Virus record (IMG/VR): IMGVR_UViG_3300024982_000001
Location: 1 to 53,823 of that record
Origin: a virus
DNA length: 53,823 nt
Reading direction: 5' to 3' (one strand)
The notes beneath the pieces are model-generated. The model worked only from the letters and a program-made list of their open reading frames with translations, was not told the DNA's origin and ran no database searches. Below are positions 33,673 through 40,530 of this stretch, piece after piece; the stretch's first letter is position 1; every line of letters starts with the position of its first letter. The position numbers were made by a program, and so were the translations under genes.

Positions 33673-35133
33673 TTATATATTAAGTTTTTTGATTTCTTCT
33701 TTTGATGTTACATATACTGTACTTCCTGTATTATGCGCAATATGACCGTACCTTCCCATGTCCCATATATGATTGAATTTATCAATCGGTTGATTTATTG
33801 AAATTCCATTAATCTCTTTCATTCTATAATTCTGTTGCTCTTTCAGCGCCTGTTGGTAAAGATGATTTTTAACAATGTGAATCTTTTTACCTTTCATAGA
33901 GTTGAGCCAATACATAACAGACTTTGTTTTGCTAATTTTATATGCATTTTCAAAGCCTTCATGCTTTAATCCTTTAACCATTTCAACCGTTCCCTTATTC
34001 TCACCGGTATATTTATCTGCTGAATCACATGGAATAATTGCCTGTTCATCAATATCTAAACTTCTCAAAAGAGCAGCTAGTTCCGGAGGTGTCTCTATTG
34101 GCTCGTAGCACAATGGCTCAATCCAAATATTATGTTCATCCTCGGCATATCTTCCAAGCACATTAGGATCAGTTGTGAATCCAAAGTCATTAGGATATAT
34201 TACCGCTTTATCTTGTGGCCATTGTTCAGGCTCAATCCATTCAACATAAGGGAAAATAACTCCTTTCATTGCTCCACGTAAACCAAGTCCATAAACCTTC
34301 CAATTGAATTCATCAGCTGTACCATTGGTTATGTTTGTTGGATGCGGTGGGGGTTGATTTGTTTTTGAAACAGGCTCAACCTTTTTTAATACCTTGTTGT
34401 AGCACATTATGATGCTATTTTCAACAAAATAGGAATCAGGAAGCCATGGTTCCCAGCTTAATATTTTATTCTTTTCTCCAACAGATATATGCTTGTTATT
34501 AAGATAAGTAGTTCTTAAAAATGCAACATCGGGACGGGAAAGAACATTGTCAAAGAACCAATGGTCAGTAACCGAAGGATTATAATCTGCCCACCAAAAC
34601 TTTCTGCATCTAAGCTCCACCTGGTCGAATACTTCCTTACGGATAAACATCATTTCATTGAAAAAAGCATAATCACAACCTCCACCGTGTTTTCCATCTC
34701 CAAGAAAAAAAATAGTGCTTTTACCAATCCTGAAACTCTTTACTTCTTTTGCTCGATGGAAAGGATTAGGAAGTCCATAATCATCAAGCCTACGTTTGAA
34801 ATCATCATATAGCGTAGTCTTGAATTCGTTGTATGTTTCCCGGTAGATATTGATTGTGCATCCATCAGGCTCTTGGTAAAGAGAAAGCCAAATTATTATA
34901 TCTACTCCTGACCATGTTTTACCGGAACGCGAACTTCCTTCCAATGCACAACCTCTGTATCCTCCAATCAACTCATCAATTTCATTATACATCTGCTGTT
35001 TTATGGCATTGTAAAGAAGTGCATAATTGGGATTAGTATCTTCATCAATTATTGTCAACCTTTTTCTTGAAATATCAACATCCCTTTCTTTCAAAAGGGT
35101 TTCTAATTCCAACATTTCGGCATCACTCAACAT
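33673..35133 (-). CDS. terL: Terminase large subunit
   Basis: A 486-residue packaging motor. Walker A is GSSRSGKT (66-73), Walker B-like is CDYAFFNEM, and the coupling region has WWADYNPS as in SPP1/T4-type terminases. The C-terminal RNase H-like nuclease domain starts near YPNDFGFTTDPN with further acidic residues in IIPCDSADKY. It is followed by portal. The small subunit lies apart, at 37083-37562. Confidence 0.94.
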   Translation of the reverse strand: MLSDAEMLELETLLKERDVDISRKRLTIIDEDTNPNYALLYNAIKQQMYNEIDELIGGYRGCALEGSSRSGKTWSGVDIIIWLSLYQEPDGCTINIYRETYNEFKTTLYDDFKRRLDDYGLPNPFHRAKEVKSFRIGKSTIFFLGDGKHGGGCDYAFFNEMMFIRKEVFDQVELRCRKFWWADYNPSVTDHWFFDNVLSRPDVAFLRTTYLNNKHISVGEKNKILSWEPWLPDSYFVENSIIMCYNKVLKKVEPVSKTNQPPPHPTNITNGTADEFNWKVYGLGLRGAMKGVIFPYVEWIEPEQWPQDKAVIYPNDFGFTTDPNVLGRYAEDEHNIWIEPLCYEPIETPPELAALLRSLDIDEQAIIPCDSADKYTGENKGTVEMVKGLKHEGFENAYKISKTKSVMYWLNSMKGKKIHIVKNHLYQQALKEQQNYRMKEINGISINQPIDKFNHIWDMGRYGHIAHNTGSTVYVTSKEEIKKLNI

Positions 35134-35134
35134 A

Positions 35135-35359
35135 TTATTTCAACATTGTTATCTTTAATTTTCCGGAAGCAATAAGTACAGCAACATTTGATTCAACTAT
35201 ATCTCTTTCTTTTTTTGAAAGCAATGATTTCTTTTCCTGAATGAGATTATATTCTATAACATGCCTTTTCATTACTTCATCTTCAAGAGCATCTTTAGCT
35301 AATTTCTCAGCTACTTTACGTTTGAAGTTTTTGATTTTATTTTTAAAGAATTTTATCAT
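35135..35359 (-). CDS. Hypothetical basic helical protein, 74 aa
   Basis: A 74-residue protein from the ATG at 35359, which overlaps the upstream stop by one base (TAATG). It begins MIKFFKNKIKNFKRKVAEKL, a strongly basic amphipathic helix, and the rest is helical. It ends one base before the terminase start. Function unknown; it may assist packaging, judged only by position. Confidence 0.62.
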   Translation of the reverse strand: MIKFFKNKIKNFKRKVAEKLAKDALEDEVMKRHVIEYNLIQEKKSLLSKKERDIVESNVAVLIASGKLKITMLK

Positions 35360-35562
35360 TAGTAAATTGTTTTTTCTGTTTGTAATTCCCATCCATAATG
35401 ATTAGAGACTTCCATTCCCGAAATCACTTCATACATAATTCCATGTTCCTGGATTATTATTGCTGTAATCATTCTTGGCTTTTGGTCTATATCGTGTTTC
35501 AGGAAAACAGTGTCGCGAATACTGAAATCATTTTCAATGGTTAGTTTTTTATTTTCTGACAT
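35359..35562 (-). CDS. Hypothetical protein, 67 aa
   Basis: A 67-residue protein with alternating strand-like segments (FSIRDTVFLKHDIDQKPRMI, MYEVISGMEV), looking like a small SH3- or OB-type beta barrel. It is coupled to the next gene by a TAATG overlap and follows a terminator. Confidence 0.62.
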   Translation of the reverse strand: MSENKKLTIENDFSIRDTVFLKHDIDQKPRMITAIIIQEHGIMYEVISGMEVSNHYGWELQTEKTIY

Positions 35563-35578
35563 CTGGTTAGTATTAGTA

Positions 35579-35608
35579 AAACCGCCTCACTGATAAGCAA
35601 GGCGGTTT
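35579..35608 (-). terminator. Intrinsic terminator
   Basis: A 9-bp stem AAACCGCCT (35579-35587) / AGGCGGTTT (35600-35608) followed on the minus strand by TTTTAC. It separates the 75-residue gene from the terminase block. Confidence 0.72.
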
Positions 35609-35616
35609 CTGATTTG

Positions 35617-35844
35617 TTAATCTTCTAGTTCATCCCACTTAGAACGACCTTCCGGTGCCAAATCCGAGTGTTGAACCTTGAAAACATATACTGTTTCTCC
35701 AACCCCAAGAACTGTCAAGTCAACGCTGTTATCGTTAACCTCTGTAACATCTGCCACATAATCTTTTCTTGGTTGCGCAAATTCCTTGTTTCTTCTGACA
35801 CTTGGTGTAAACAACACTCTCTGTCCTCTTTTTGCTTTTGCCAT
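35617..35844 (-). CDS. Hypothetical beta-rich protein, 75 aa
   Basis: A 75-residue protein, N-terminus basic (MAKAKRGQRVLFTPSVRRNK), centre with strand-like DYVADVTEVNDNSVDLTV, acidic C-terminus WDELED. It may be a small nucleic-acid-binding or SH3-like domain. No family is recognised. Confidence 0.6.
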   Translation of the reverse strand: MAKAKRGQRVLFTPSVRRNKEFAQPRKDYVADVTEVNDNSVDLTVLGVGETVYVFKVQHSDLAPEGRSKWDELED

Positions 35845-35877
35845 AATAATCTTAGCACTTATCCTTGCAATCGGATT

Positions 35878-36069
35878 CTATAATTGGTTATTAATTGATT
35901 CACTTTGGCTTAAATCATTTATGAAAACATCTCCATCTCTCAACACAATTTCCAGATTATCATCCTCCGTTGTTTCAGCATAATCGAGTAGGGCATAGCC
36001 TATAAATTCAGCATCAGTTGTATGTTGTCCATTGATAAAAATCTGTCCGTTATTGATGCTTACTATCAT
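35878..36069 (-). CDS. Hypothetical protein, 63 aa
   Basis: A 63-residue acidic protein beginning MIVSINNGQIFINGQHTTDA, with strand-like ends. It overlaps the AP2-like gene by 4 bases (ATGA), which suggests coupling. Unknown function. Confidence 0.58.
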   Translation of the reverse strand: MIVSINNGQIFINGQHTTDAEFIGYALLDYAETTEDDNLEIVLRDGDVFINDLSQSESINNQL

Positions 36070-36287
36070 GCTTTTTTAAGTATTTGAAGTGGTTTATTTA
36101 GTCCTAATGCTAAAATCTTTCTGTCTCTTGATTTGGCTGCGACTCTTTCTTCTTCATGATATCCACATTCATATCTCACTTTCTTATCGGTTACATAGGC
36201 AACCCACTTCTGAATGTCTCTTCTCCATGTTACACCAACATACTTCGATGTTCTTTTCTTTTGTTGCTCTTGCGCTTTTGTTAGCAT
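36066..36287 (-). CDS. Small AP2/ERF-like DNA-binding protein
   Basis: A 73-residue protein. Residues about 13-65 fit the AP2 domain pattern: SKYVGVTWRRDIQKWVAYV, then CGYHEEERVAAKSRDRKIL, which is three strands and a helix as in AP2 domains of phage HNH endonucleases. No HNH motif is attached, so it is a stand-alone AP2 domain, either a remnant of a homing endonuclease or a DNA-binding regulator. An N-terminal QEQQKKRT tail precedes it. Confidence 0.7.
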   Translation of the reverse strand: MLTKAQEQQKKRTSKYVGVTWRRDIQKWVAYVTDKKVRYECGYHEEERVAAKSRDRKILALGLNKPLQILKKA

Positions 36288-36414
36288 ACTTTGATTTTAA
36301 AAATTGTGCTGTCTTTCCATTAAGGCTTTCGCCATGCTGCCAGTCTTTCGGTAATTTGCTCTTATAAAATTCAACTACGAGTGTCGGCTGTTCCAAGAGC
36401 TTTGAGTCAACCAT
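36184..36414 (-). CDS. Possible protein overlapping the AP2-like gene
   Basis: A 76-residue frame whose first 45 residues (MVDSKLLEQPTLVVEFYKSK ...) look protein-like, while the end overlaps the AP2-like gene by 104 bases in another frame and is Cys-rich and atypical. Either it is a short gene with a long overlap or its true end was lost by frameshift near 36290. I keep it with low confidence. Confidence 0.4.
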   Translation of the reverse strand: MVDSKLLEQPTLVVEFYKSKLPKDWQHGESLNGKTAQFLKSKYANKSARATKEKNIEVCWCNMEKRHSEVGCLCNR

Positions 36415-36472
36415 TAACCGATGCCTACATCTCAGACAAGAGAGGAGTTTATGAAGGAACAGCTTACTTTAG

Positions 36473-36545
36473 TTGCGAGGGAGGGATTCGAACCCTCGAC
36501 CTGTAGGTTATGAGCCTACCGAGCTGCCAACTGCTCTACCTCACG
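36473..36545 (-). tRNA. tRNA-fMet-like (anticodon CAU), initiator type
   Basis: A 73-base tRNA reading from 36545 to 36473 folds fully: acceptor CGTGAGG/CCTCGCA, D stem GAGC/GCTC, anticodon stem GTAGG/CCTAC with loop CTCATAA, T stem GAGGG/CCCTC. Initiator marks are the C1-A72 mismatch, A11-U24 in the D stem, and G30-C40 and G31-C39 in the anticodon stem; 29-41 is A-U instead of G-C. G2-C71 and G4-C69, used by formylase in E. coli, are present. CCA is not encoded. It differs from the elongator-like fragment in attP. Confidence 0.92.
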
Positions 36546-36563
36546 ATTTTTGTTTTGATTTGT

Positions 36564-36595
36564 AAAAACCTCTCTAGGCATGTAGAGAGGTTTTT
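36564..36595. terminator. Strong bidirectional terminator
   Basis: A perfect 13-bp stem AAAAACCTCTCTA (36564-36576) / TAGAGAGGTTTTT (36583-36595) with a GGCATG loop. It ends the 36616-37002 gene. The tRNA lies just beyond it, so the tRNA needs readthrough or its own promoter. Confidence 0.9.
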
Positions 36596-36615
36596 GTATT
36601 CGGATGATATTTATT

Positions 36616-37002
36616 TTAACAGCTGTTTCGGGATAAAGCCAAACCTAGCTTTTGTAAATTCTTTTCCTGATCTATTAAGTAATTAGAATTTAACTTTTCA
36701 GTAAATCGAATCTGTTCAAACCTAGCATCTAAGCTTTGCCACCCTACGTCCAAAATGGTTGCAAAGGATTTAACAGGTTCAAAATTTCTAACTACATAAT
36801 TTTGGGTTGAGTGACCCGAAAAGATTGTCACTACATCGTAGTCGACAAAAGAAAAAGAAAGTACATCACCAACGATTGTAGAGACATGGAAGTCTTTAAC
36901 AATTGCTGTTGTTTGTTTTGTCTCCGGCAATGGAGTACTTGACATCGCCGTTAAACTAATCATCCCGATTAGTAAAATAAAGAGTGGATTAAAATTTTTC
37001 AT
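36616..37002 (-). CDS. Secreted protein with its own promoter and terminator
   Basis: A 128-residue protein with a Sec signal (MKNFNPLFILLIGMISLTAM, cleavage near SS/TP). The mature part has a beta-rich first half (DVLSFSFVDYDVVTIF) and a helical second half ending SRNSC. It is a single-gene unit: promoter with tandem boxes at 37026-37066 and terminator at 36564-36595. Such isolated secreted genes are often prophage cargo. Function unknown. Confidence 0.7.
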   Translation of the reverse strand: MKNFNPLFILLIGMISLTAMSSTPLPETKQTTAIVKDFHVSTIVGDVLSFSFVDYDVVTIFSGHSTQNYVVRNFEPVKSFATILDVGWQSLDARFEQIRFTEKLNSNYLIDQEKNLQKLGLALSRNSC

Positions 37003-37025
37003 TTGAAATGATTTTTATTTCATTT

Positions 37026-37066
37026 CAAATGTAGCATATTTTGATAATAAATAGCAAAATATGATA
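37026..37066 (-). promoter_or_regulatory. Promoter with tandem TATCAWAWTWTGC boxes (copy 1)
   Basis: The -7 box TACATTTG lies at 37033-37026 (minus), with transcription start expected near 37019. Directly upstream are two direct repeats, 37046-37034 and 37066-37054, spaced 20 bases. The layout equals that at 39363-39403 (32 of 41 bases identical). The boxes occupy the -15 to -50 region, so a repressor or activator could act here. Confidence 0.72.
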
Positions 37067-37082
37067 AATTAATTTAGAAGAA

Positions 37083-37562
37083 TTATTTTTTAAGTGATTC
37101 TAAACCTTTAGCAATAAGGGCTTCAAGGCGTGCTTGTTTTTCAGGTCCAAAACCATCTGGTAACATAACCGGATTGTCTCTATCTCCCTGAAGCATTAAT
37201 TTTGGAGTTGGATATAATGCTTCCAGCTTGGAAATTTCCTTTTTGATATTGTTTACAACTGCCATTCCTTTCGGTGTGCCTTTGTATTCATCTTTCATGC
37301 TGCGGATATCTTGCTTTAGTTCAGCGATACGAAGAGATCGCTTTTGCTCAATCGTTGCTTCCTCCTCTTCATGCCAAACCTTATATGCTTTTTGGAGCAG
37401 GTTCTTTGCTTGGCGCAATCCAATAGGTTTGCCATCGGATTTTAAAAACTGTTGTTGGCATTGCTTTAAAATCAAATAATCTTGCACACCGTTAATTATC
37501 CACCCTTGGATGGTGAACACACGGTTTGCTGTTTCTAAATTACTTGCTTTAGCACCTGGCAT
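37083..37562 (-). CDS. terS: Terminase small subunit candidate
   Basis: A 159-residue protein with an N-terminal helical region that could be an HTH (NRVFTIQGWIINGVQDYLIL), a central coiled coil (IEQKRSLRIAELKQDIRSMK) and a C-terminal part with LMLQGDRDNPVMLPDG. This layout matches small terminases, which recognise phage DNA and load the large subunit. It lies upstream of the large subunit but separated by small genes and the tRNA. Confidence 0.65.
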   Translation of the reverse strand: MPGAKASNLETANRVFTIQGWIINGVQDYLILKQCQQQFLKSDGKPIGLRQAKNLLQKAYKVWHEEEEATIEQKRSLRIAELKQDIRSMKDEYKGTPKGMAVVNNIKKEISKLEALYPTPKLMLQGDRDNPVMLPDGFGPEKQARLEALIAKGLESLKK

Positions 37563-37567
37563 GATGT

Positions 37568-37804
37568 TTATGTATTTGGATACATTGCCTTAATCACGGA
37601 AATATGACGGCTTAACTCATAGATTCTATCACGAAGTTTGATAGCTTCACGCTCACGCATAACACGAATTTCTTCGCTACTTTCTGTTATTGCTCCAGGC
37701 TCGTAGGCTTTTAATGCTGCTTCGCAAATCTTCTTCTCTTCCTCAAGATAGGTAACGATTTTGTCCCTCATTTCTATAAGTATTTGATAGTTAATATTTG
37801 CCAT
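37568..37804 (-). CDS. Hypothetical helical protein, 78 aa
   Basis: A 78-residue helical, charged protein (RDKIVTYLEEEKKICEAALK, then RIYELSRHISVIKAMYPNT), probably a coiled-coil hairpin. It lies 5 bases before the small terminase gene and may be co-expressed with it. A -7 match TATTTTTG occurs at 37841-37834. Confidence 0.6.
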   Translation of the reverse strand: MANINYQILIEMRDKIVTYLEEEKKICEAALKAYEPGAITESSEEIRVMREREAIKLRDRIYELSRHISVIKAMYPNT

Positions 37805-37855
37805 TTATGATAGTAGTTTTGGTTTTAACGGCACAAAAATACACCAAAACTTTTA

Positions 37856-39325
37856 TTATAATGAAGCCAAAGCTTCCAAGTCTTCACCTAAATTTAACTC
37901 AGGATAATTCTCTTTGATTTTCTTCGGGTCGCCTTTGTAAAACACCAATACGTTCTGGTGCATCTTACCAACTTTACGACCACCATTGAATTGACGACGT
38001 ACACGAATAGCCAAACTGCCTACAACGTTAACCAATATGATTTCGTTGTATAATTCCATTCCGGCTTCTTTAAAGGCTTGGATAGTATCGCTAACGAAGT
38101 TGTAATAGAAGCCTTTTTTATCGCGCACATCACCTACAACGAAACAAGCAAAACGATCATCGTTCAGCTGGGCAACTGATTTCTTGATGATGCTGAAGTA
38201 TATTTCCTTGAACTTTTCATAAGGCATGTTCGAAAGGTCGTTCGGATCATCGCTGTATTTCTCCAAATCGGCATAAGGAGGGCAGCTCATAAGGAAGTCT
38301 GAAGGTAACGGCATCATGTCTAAAACCTCGTTACTGTCACCAGTAGTCCATTCTACATCTTTCAGCCCTAAAATAGATGCTTGCTTCCTGTTTGCCTCTA
38401 CCTGGTCCTCTCTTAAATCAATTCCTTTGTATGGATATCCAAGCACTCCGGCAACTACACCACGAACAGAACCACCAGCGAAAGGGTCTAGTACAGAACC
38501 TCCGTTAGTACAGAACCATCTGTACAGAAGCTCACAAAGAACTGGGTCAAAGATGCTGGCTCCTTCATAGACATGCATTCCTTTTTGCTTGGCATAGTCA
38601 ATGATTTCATCCCATGACGGCTCACGCTTCAATGTTTCACGCATTTTGTTTCGTAGTTCGTATATGGCGGTTGATTGGCCACTCTTAGCGATTAGCTCAA
38701 CATCTTCTCGGGTTTCCTGTGAGTTGAAACCTAACGCTAACCATTTGCGCTTGCGCTCCTGCCATACGCCGGAACGTGTATCAAGTATCGAGAAAGGAGG
38801 GAAGATAAAACTATCTTTTAATGATGAAGGCACAATCGTTTCTCCTTCTTCTCCAAACTCATTTTGCTTAAGCATTCCTTCGAAAGCTATGTTATCAAAA
38901 TCAGGTATGTTCAACATTCCCTGTAATTCCGGAAAGTCCAAATCAAAGTTTTGTACAAACTCAAGCAATCCCTGTTGCGTTATCCTGGCATAAGCAGATG
39001 AATAAATCAAAACTAATTCTGCAGCCTCTTTCATATTGCCACAATCAATGAATGTCGCCGGGAGCATGTCCGGCACAGTTGCGCCAGATTCCGATACCTT
39101 TTTCAAATCCAAAAACCTATGACGGCCATCTAAGCAATACAAAATGCCTTCATGCTCCCAAACCTTGAAAGGGTCAACAAACTGATACTTCAGTATAGAT
39201 TCCAACAGCTTTACATCGCCATTGTTTATCCATTCCTTGAAGTTTTCCTGTTGTATAAATTGAAGATTTCTCCAGTTGATTAGTTCGGTTTTGATTACTC
39301 TGGATTCGATTGATTGTGGGATCAT
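37856..39325 (-). CDS. ParB-like domain fused to DNA methyltransferase
   Basis: A 489-residue protein from the ATG at 39325; the longer frame would start inside the promoter. The N-terminal ParB/Srx-type domain (about 1-120) has LDGRHRFLDLKK. The C-terminal methyltransferase has motif I LDPFAGGSVRGV near residue 280 and the catalytic CPPY at 348-351 (DPPY class, N6-adenine or N4-cytosine). ParB-methylase fusions are common in phages and may protect DNA from restriction. It has its own tandem-box promoter and a terminator upstream. Confidence 0.88.
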   Translation of the reverse strand: MIPQSIESRVIKTELINWRNLQFIQQENFKEWINNGDVKLLESILKYQFVDPFKVWEHEGILYCLDGRHRFLDLKKVSESGATVPDMLPATFIDCGNMKEAAELVLIYSSAYARITQQGLLEFVQNFDLDFPELQGMLNIPDFDNIAFEGMLKQNEFGEEGETIVPSSLKDSFIFPPFSILDTRSGVWQERKRKWLALGFNSQETREDVELIAKSGQSTAIYELRNKMRETLKREPSWDEIIDYAKQKGMHVYEGASIFDPVLCELLYRWFCTNGGSVLDPFAGGSVRGVVAGVLGYPYKGIDLREDQVEANRKQASILGLKDVEWTTGDSNEVLDMMPLPSDFLMSCPPYADLEKYSDDPNDLSNMPYEKFKEIYFSIIKKSVAQLNDDRFACFVVGDVRDKKGFYYNFVSDTIQAFKEAGMELYNEIILVNVVGSLAIRVRRQFNGGRKVGKMHQNVLVFYKGDPKKIKENYPELNLGEDLEALASL

Positions 39326-39362
39326 AAAGTTTGAAAATTTTTGCTTTGGAAATATTATGAAA

Positions 39363-39403
39363 CAAATGTAGCAAAATATGATAATCTTTTGCATATTATG
39401 ATA
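39363..39403 (-). promoter_or_regulatory. Promoter with tandem TATCAWAWTWTGC boxes (copy 2)
   Basis: The -7 box TACATTTG is at 39370-39363 (minus), 38 bases before the methyltransferase ATG. Two direct repeats follow upstream (39383-39371 and 39403-39391), 20 bases apart. One box is identical to a box of copy 1 over 15 bases (TAGCAAAATATGATA on the plus strand). Confidence 0.74.
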
Positions 39404-39412
39404 CAAATAAAA

Positions 39413-39431
39413 ACCGCCTAGTTAGGGCGGT
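39413..39431 (-). terminator. Intrinsic terminator upstream of the methyltransferase promoter
   Basis: Stem ACCGCC (39413-39418) / GGCGGT (39426-39431); on the minus strand it is followed by TTTTTATTTG. It ends the early operon after the 24-residue zinc-ribbon gene and isolates the methyltransferase promoter. Confidence 0.75.
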
Positions 39432-39456
39432 CATTTGTTAAATTATTGATAATCAG

Positions 39457-39531
39457 TTAATGTTTACACATTGTGCACTTTCCATCTTTGAATATCTGCA
39501 TGGAGAAACAGCGCTTACAGTATTTGAACAT
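39457..39531 (-). CDS. 24-residue zinc-ribbon microprotein
   Basis: A very short frame starting at 39531: MFKYCKRCFSMQIFKDGKC then TMCKH. It has two Cys-x2-Cys pairs spaced as in a zinc ribbon (C5, C8, C19, C22). The ATG follows the stop of the previous gene by five bases and a terminator follows. Cys spacing in such a short frame is unlikely by chance, but translation is not proven. Confidence 0.5.
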   Translation of the reverse strand: MFKYCKRCFSMQIFKDGKCTMCKH

Positions 39532-39536
39532 AGTGT

Positions 39537-39746
39537 TTAGTTTTGTAATTCAAAGCGTCCGTTTATGTCGAAAGCGAGTGAATTAGTTATTATTTCTTCT
39601 AATTCATCTACCAAATCGGGTTCTTCTTCGAACTCATACGCTCCGGTCCGGATATTCCATTCTGCATGGAAACATGAATTATCTAATCTGAATTGAAAAA
39701 CATTTGCATCGATTGTTGATGAAGGTGTGAATAGGAGAGTGGCCAT
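39537..39746 (-). CDS. Hypothetical acidic protein, 69 aa
   Basis: A 69-residue protein. The first half is strand-like (VFQFRLDNSCFHAEWNI) and the second half is acidic and helical (EFEEEPDLVDELEEIITNSL). A 9-bp perfect hairpin abuts its start codon. Unknown function. Confidence 0.6.
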   Translation of the reverse strand: MATLLFTPSSTIDANVFQFRLDNSCFHAEWNIRTGAYEFEEEPDLVDELEEIITNSLAFDINGRFELQN

Positions 39747-39782
39747 AATATTGCTTTTAGATTGTTATCGTTGAGCAATATT
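39747..39782 (-). promoter_or_regulatory. Hairpin abutting a start codon
   Basis: AATATTGCT (39747-39755) and AGCAATATT (39774-39782) form a perfect 9-bp stem with an 18-base loop. The stem ends directly at the ATG (39746) of the downstream gene, where it could hide the ribosome site. Part of the distal arm belongs to a 16-base sequence repeated at 48321-48336. Confidence 0.5.
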
Positions 39783-39802
39783 GGGTTGACTCTTTTGAAG
39801 TA

Positions 39803-40159
39803 TCAAGGAATCACTAAAAAATATTTGATTACATCACTTGTGCCGTATTCTATAAATCCTTTCTTTTCAATCAGATGTTTTTTAAGTCCTTCATTCGTGA
39901 ACTCTCGGATGATGAGTGCTCTATTATCTCTCTTACATGAATTCTCAAACCATTGAAGCACATCTGTAAAATGTCCGTTGCCAGGATTACTGTTTATGAC
40001 TGATAAAATCTCATAAGCTTTTTCTTTACAACACCATAGGCCTTCAACAGTTCCAATTCTAAAAGCATTCCATATTGTCGTTGGGTCAAACTGCCGATGA
40101 TACGTTGCTGTTTCAAAGTCAAGTTTATGTTCGGATTCAAATTGTGTAGATGTACTCAT
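39803..40159 (-). CDS. Hypothetical protein, 118 aa
   Basis: A 118-residue protein. The C-terminal half (NRALIIREFTNEGLKKHLIE, then KGFIEYGTSDVIKYFLVIP) has the look of a GNAT acetyltransferase end, but no acetyl-CoA loop is visible. It overlaps the upstream gene by 4 bases (ATGA). Function uncertain. Confidence 0.58.
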   Translation of the reverse strand: MSTSTQFESEHKLDFETATYHRQFDPTTIWNAFRIGTVEGLWCCKEKAYEILSVINSNPGNGHFTDVLQWFENSCKRDNRALIIREFTNEGLKKHLIEKKGFIEYGTSDVIKYFLVIP

Positions 40160-40530
40160 TTTTTTCTTTTCATTATTGGTACTAACGTTTTCTTTCTTGA
40201 AGGTGTTGCAGCTTTCTTTTCTTCTTGCGTCATGATCAACTGCTTTTCAAAATCAAATAGTTTTCTGGACACAATAACTTTATCAAAGTTTTTTGTTAGT
40301 CTCTGCCAAAATTTCCAATGCTTCCCACATAGAATAAACCTTTCGTTTATGGAGAAAAAGCTATATCTTCTGTCCCAATATTCCGGACCGATTCCATAAT
40401 CTCGCACCTTCGTTCCTCTGCAGCATCCTTTGGCTTCACAAATCCACCAAACCAATTTGAATTCTACCACGTCGAGTTCTTCCTTCGACATTGCTTTTAA
40501 TTCCGCTATGGCTTCTTGCTCATTCTCCAT
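40156..40530 (-). CDS. Hypothetical protein with C-terminal basic tail, 124 aa
   Basis: A 124-residue protein with Cys and aromatic residues in the first half (KLVWWICEAKGCCRGTKVRD) and a very basic C-terminal tail (RKKTLVPIMKRKK), suggesting nucleic acid contact. It overlaps the ASCH gene by 11 bases. Unknown function. Confidence 0.58.
   Translation of the reverse strand: MENEQEAIAELKAMSKEELDVVEFKLVWWICEAKGCCRGTKVRDYGIGPEYWDRRYSFFSINERFILCGKHWKFWQRLTKNFDKVIVSRKLFDFEKQLIMTQEEKKAATPSRKKTLVPIMKRKK

Noticed and set aside
39326-39406. N-terminal extension of the ParB-methyltransferase
   Set aside because: The extension would lie across the -7 box and the tandem operator boxes. The ATG at 39325 fits the promoter.
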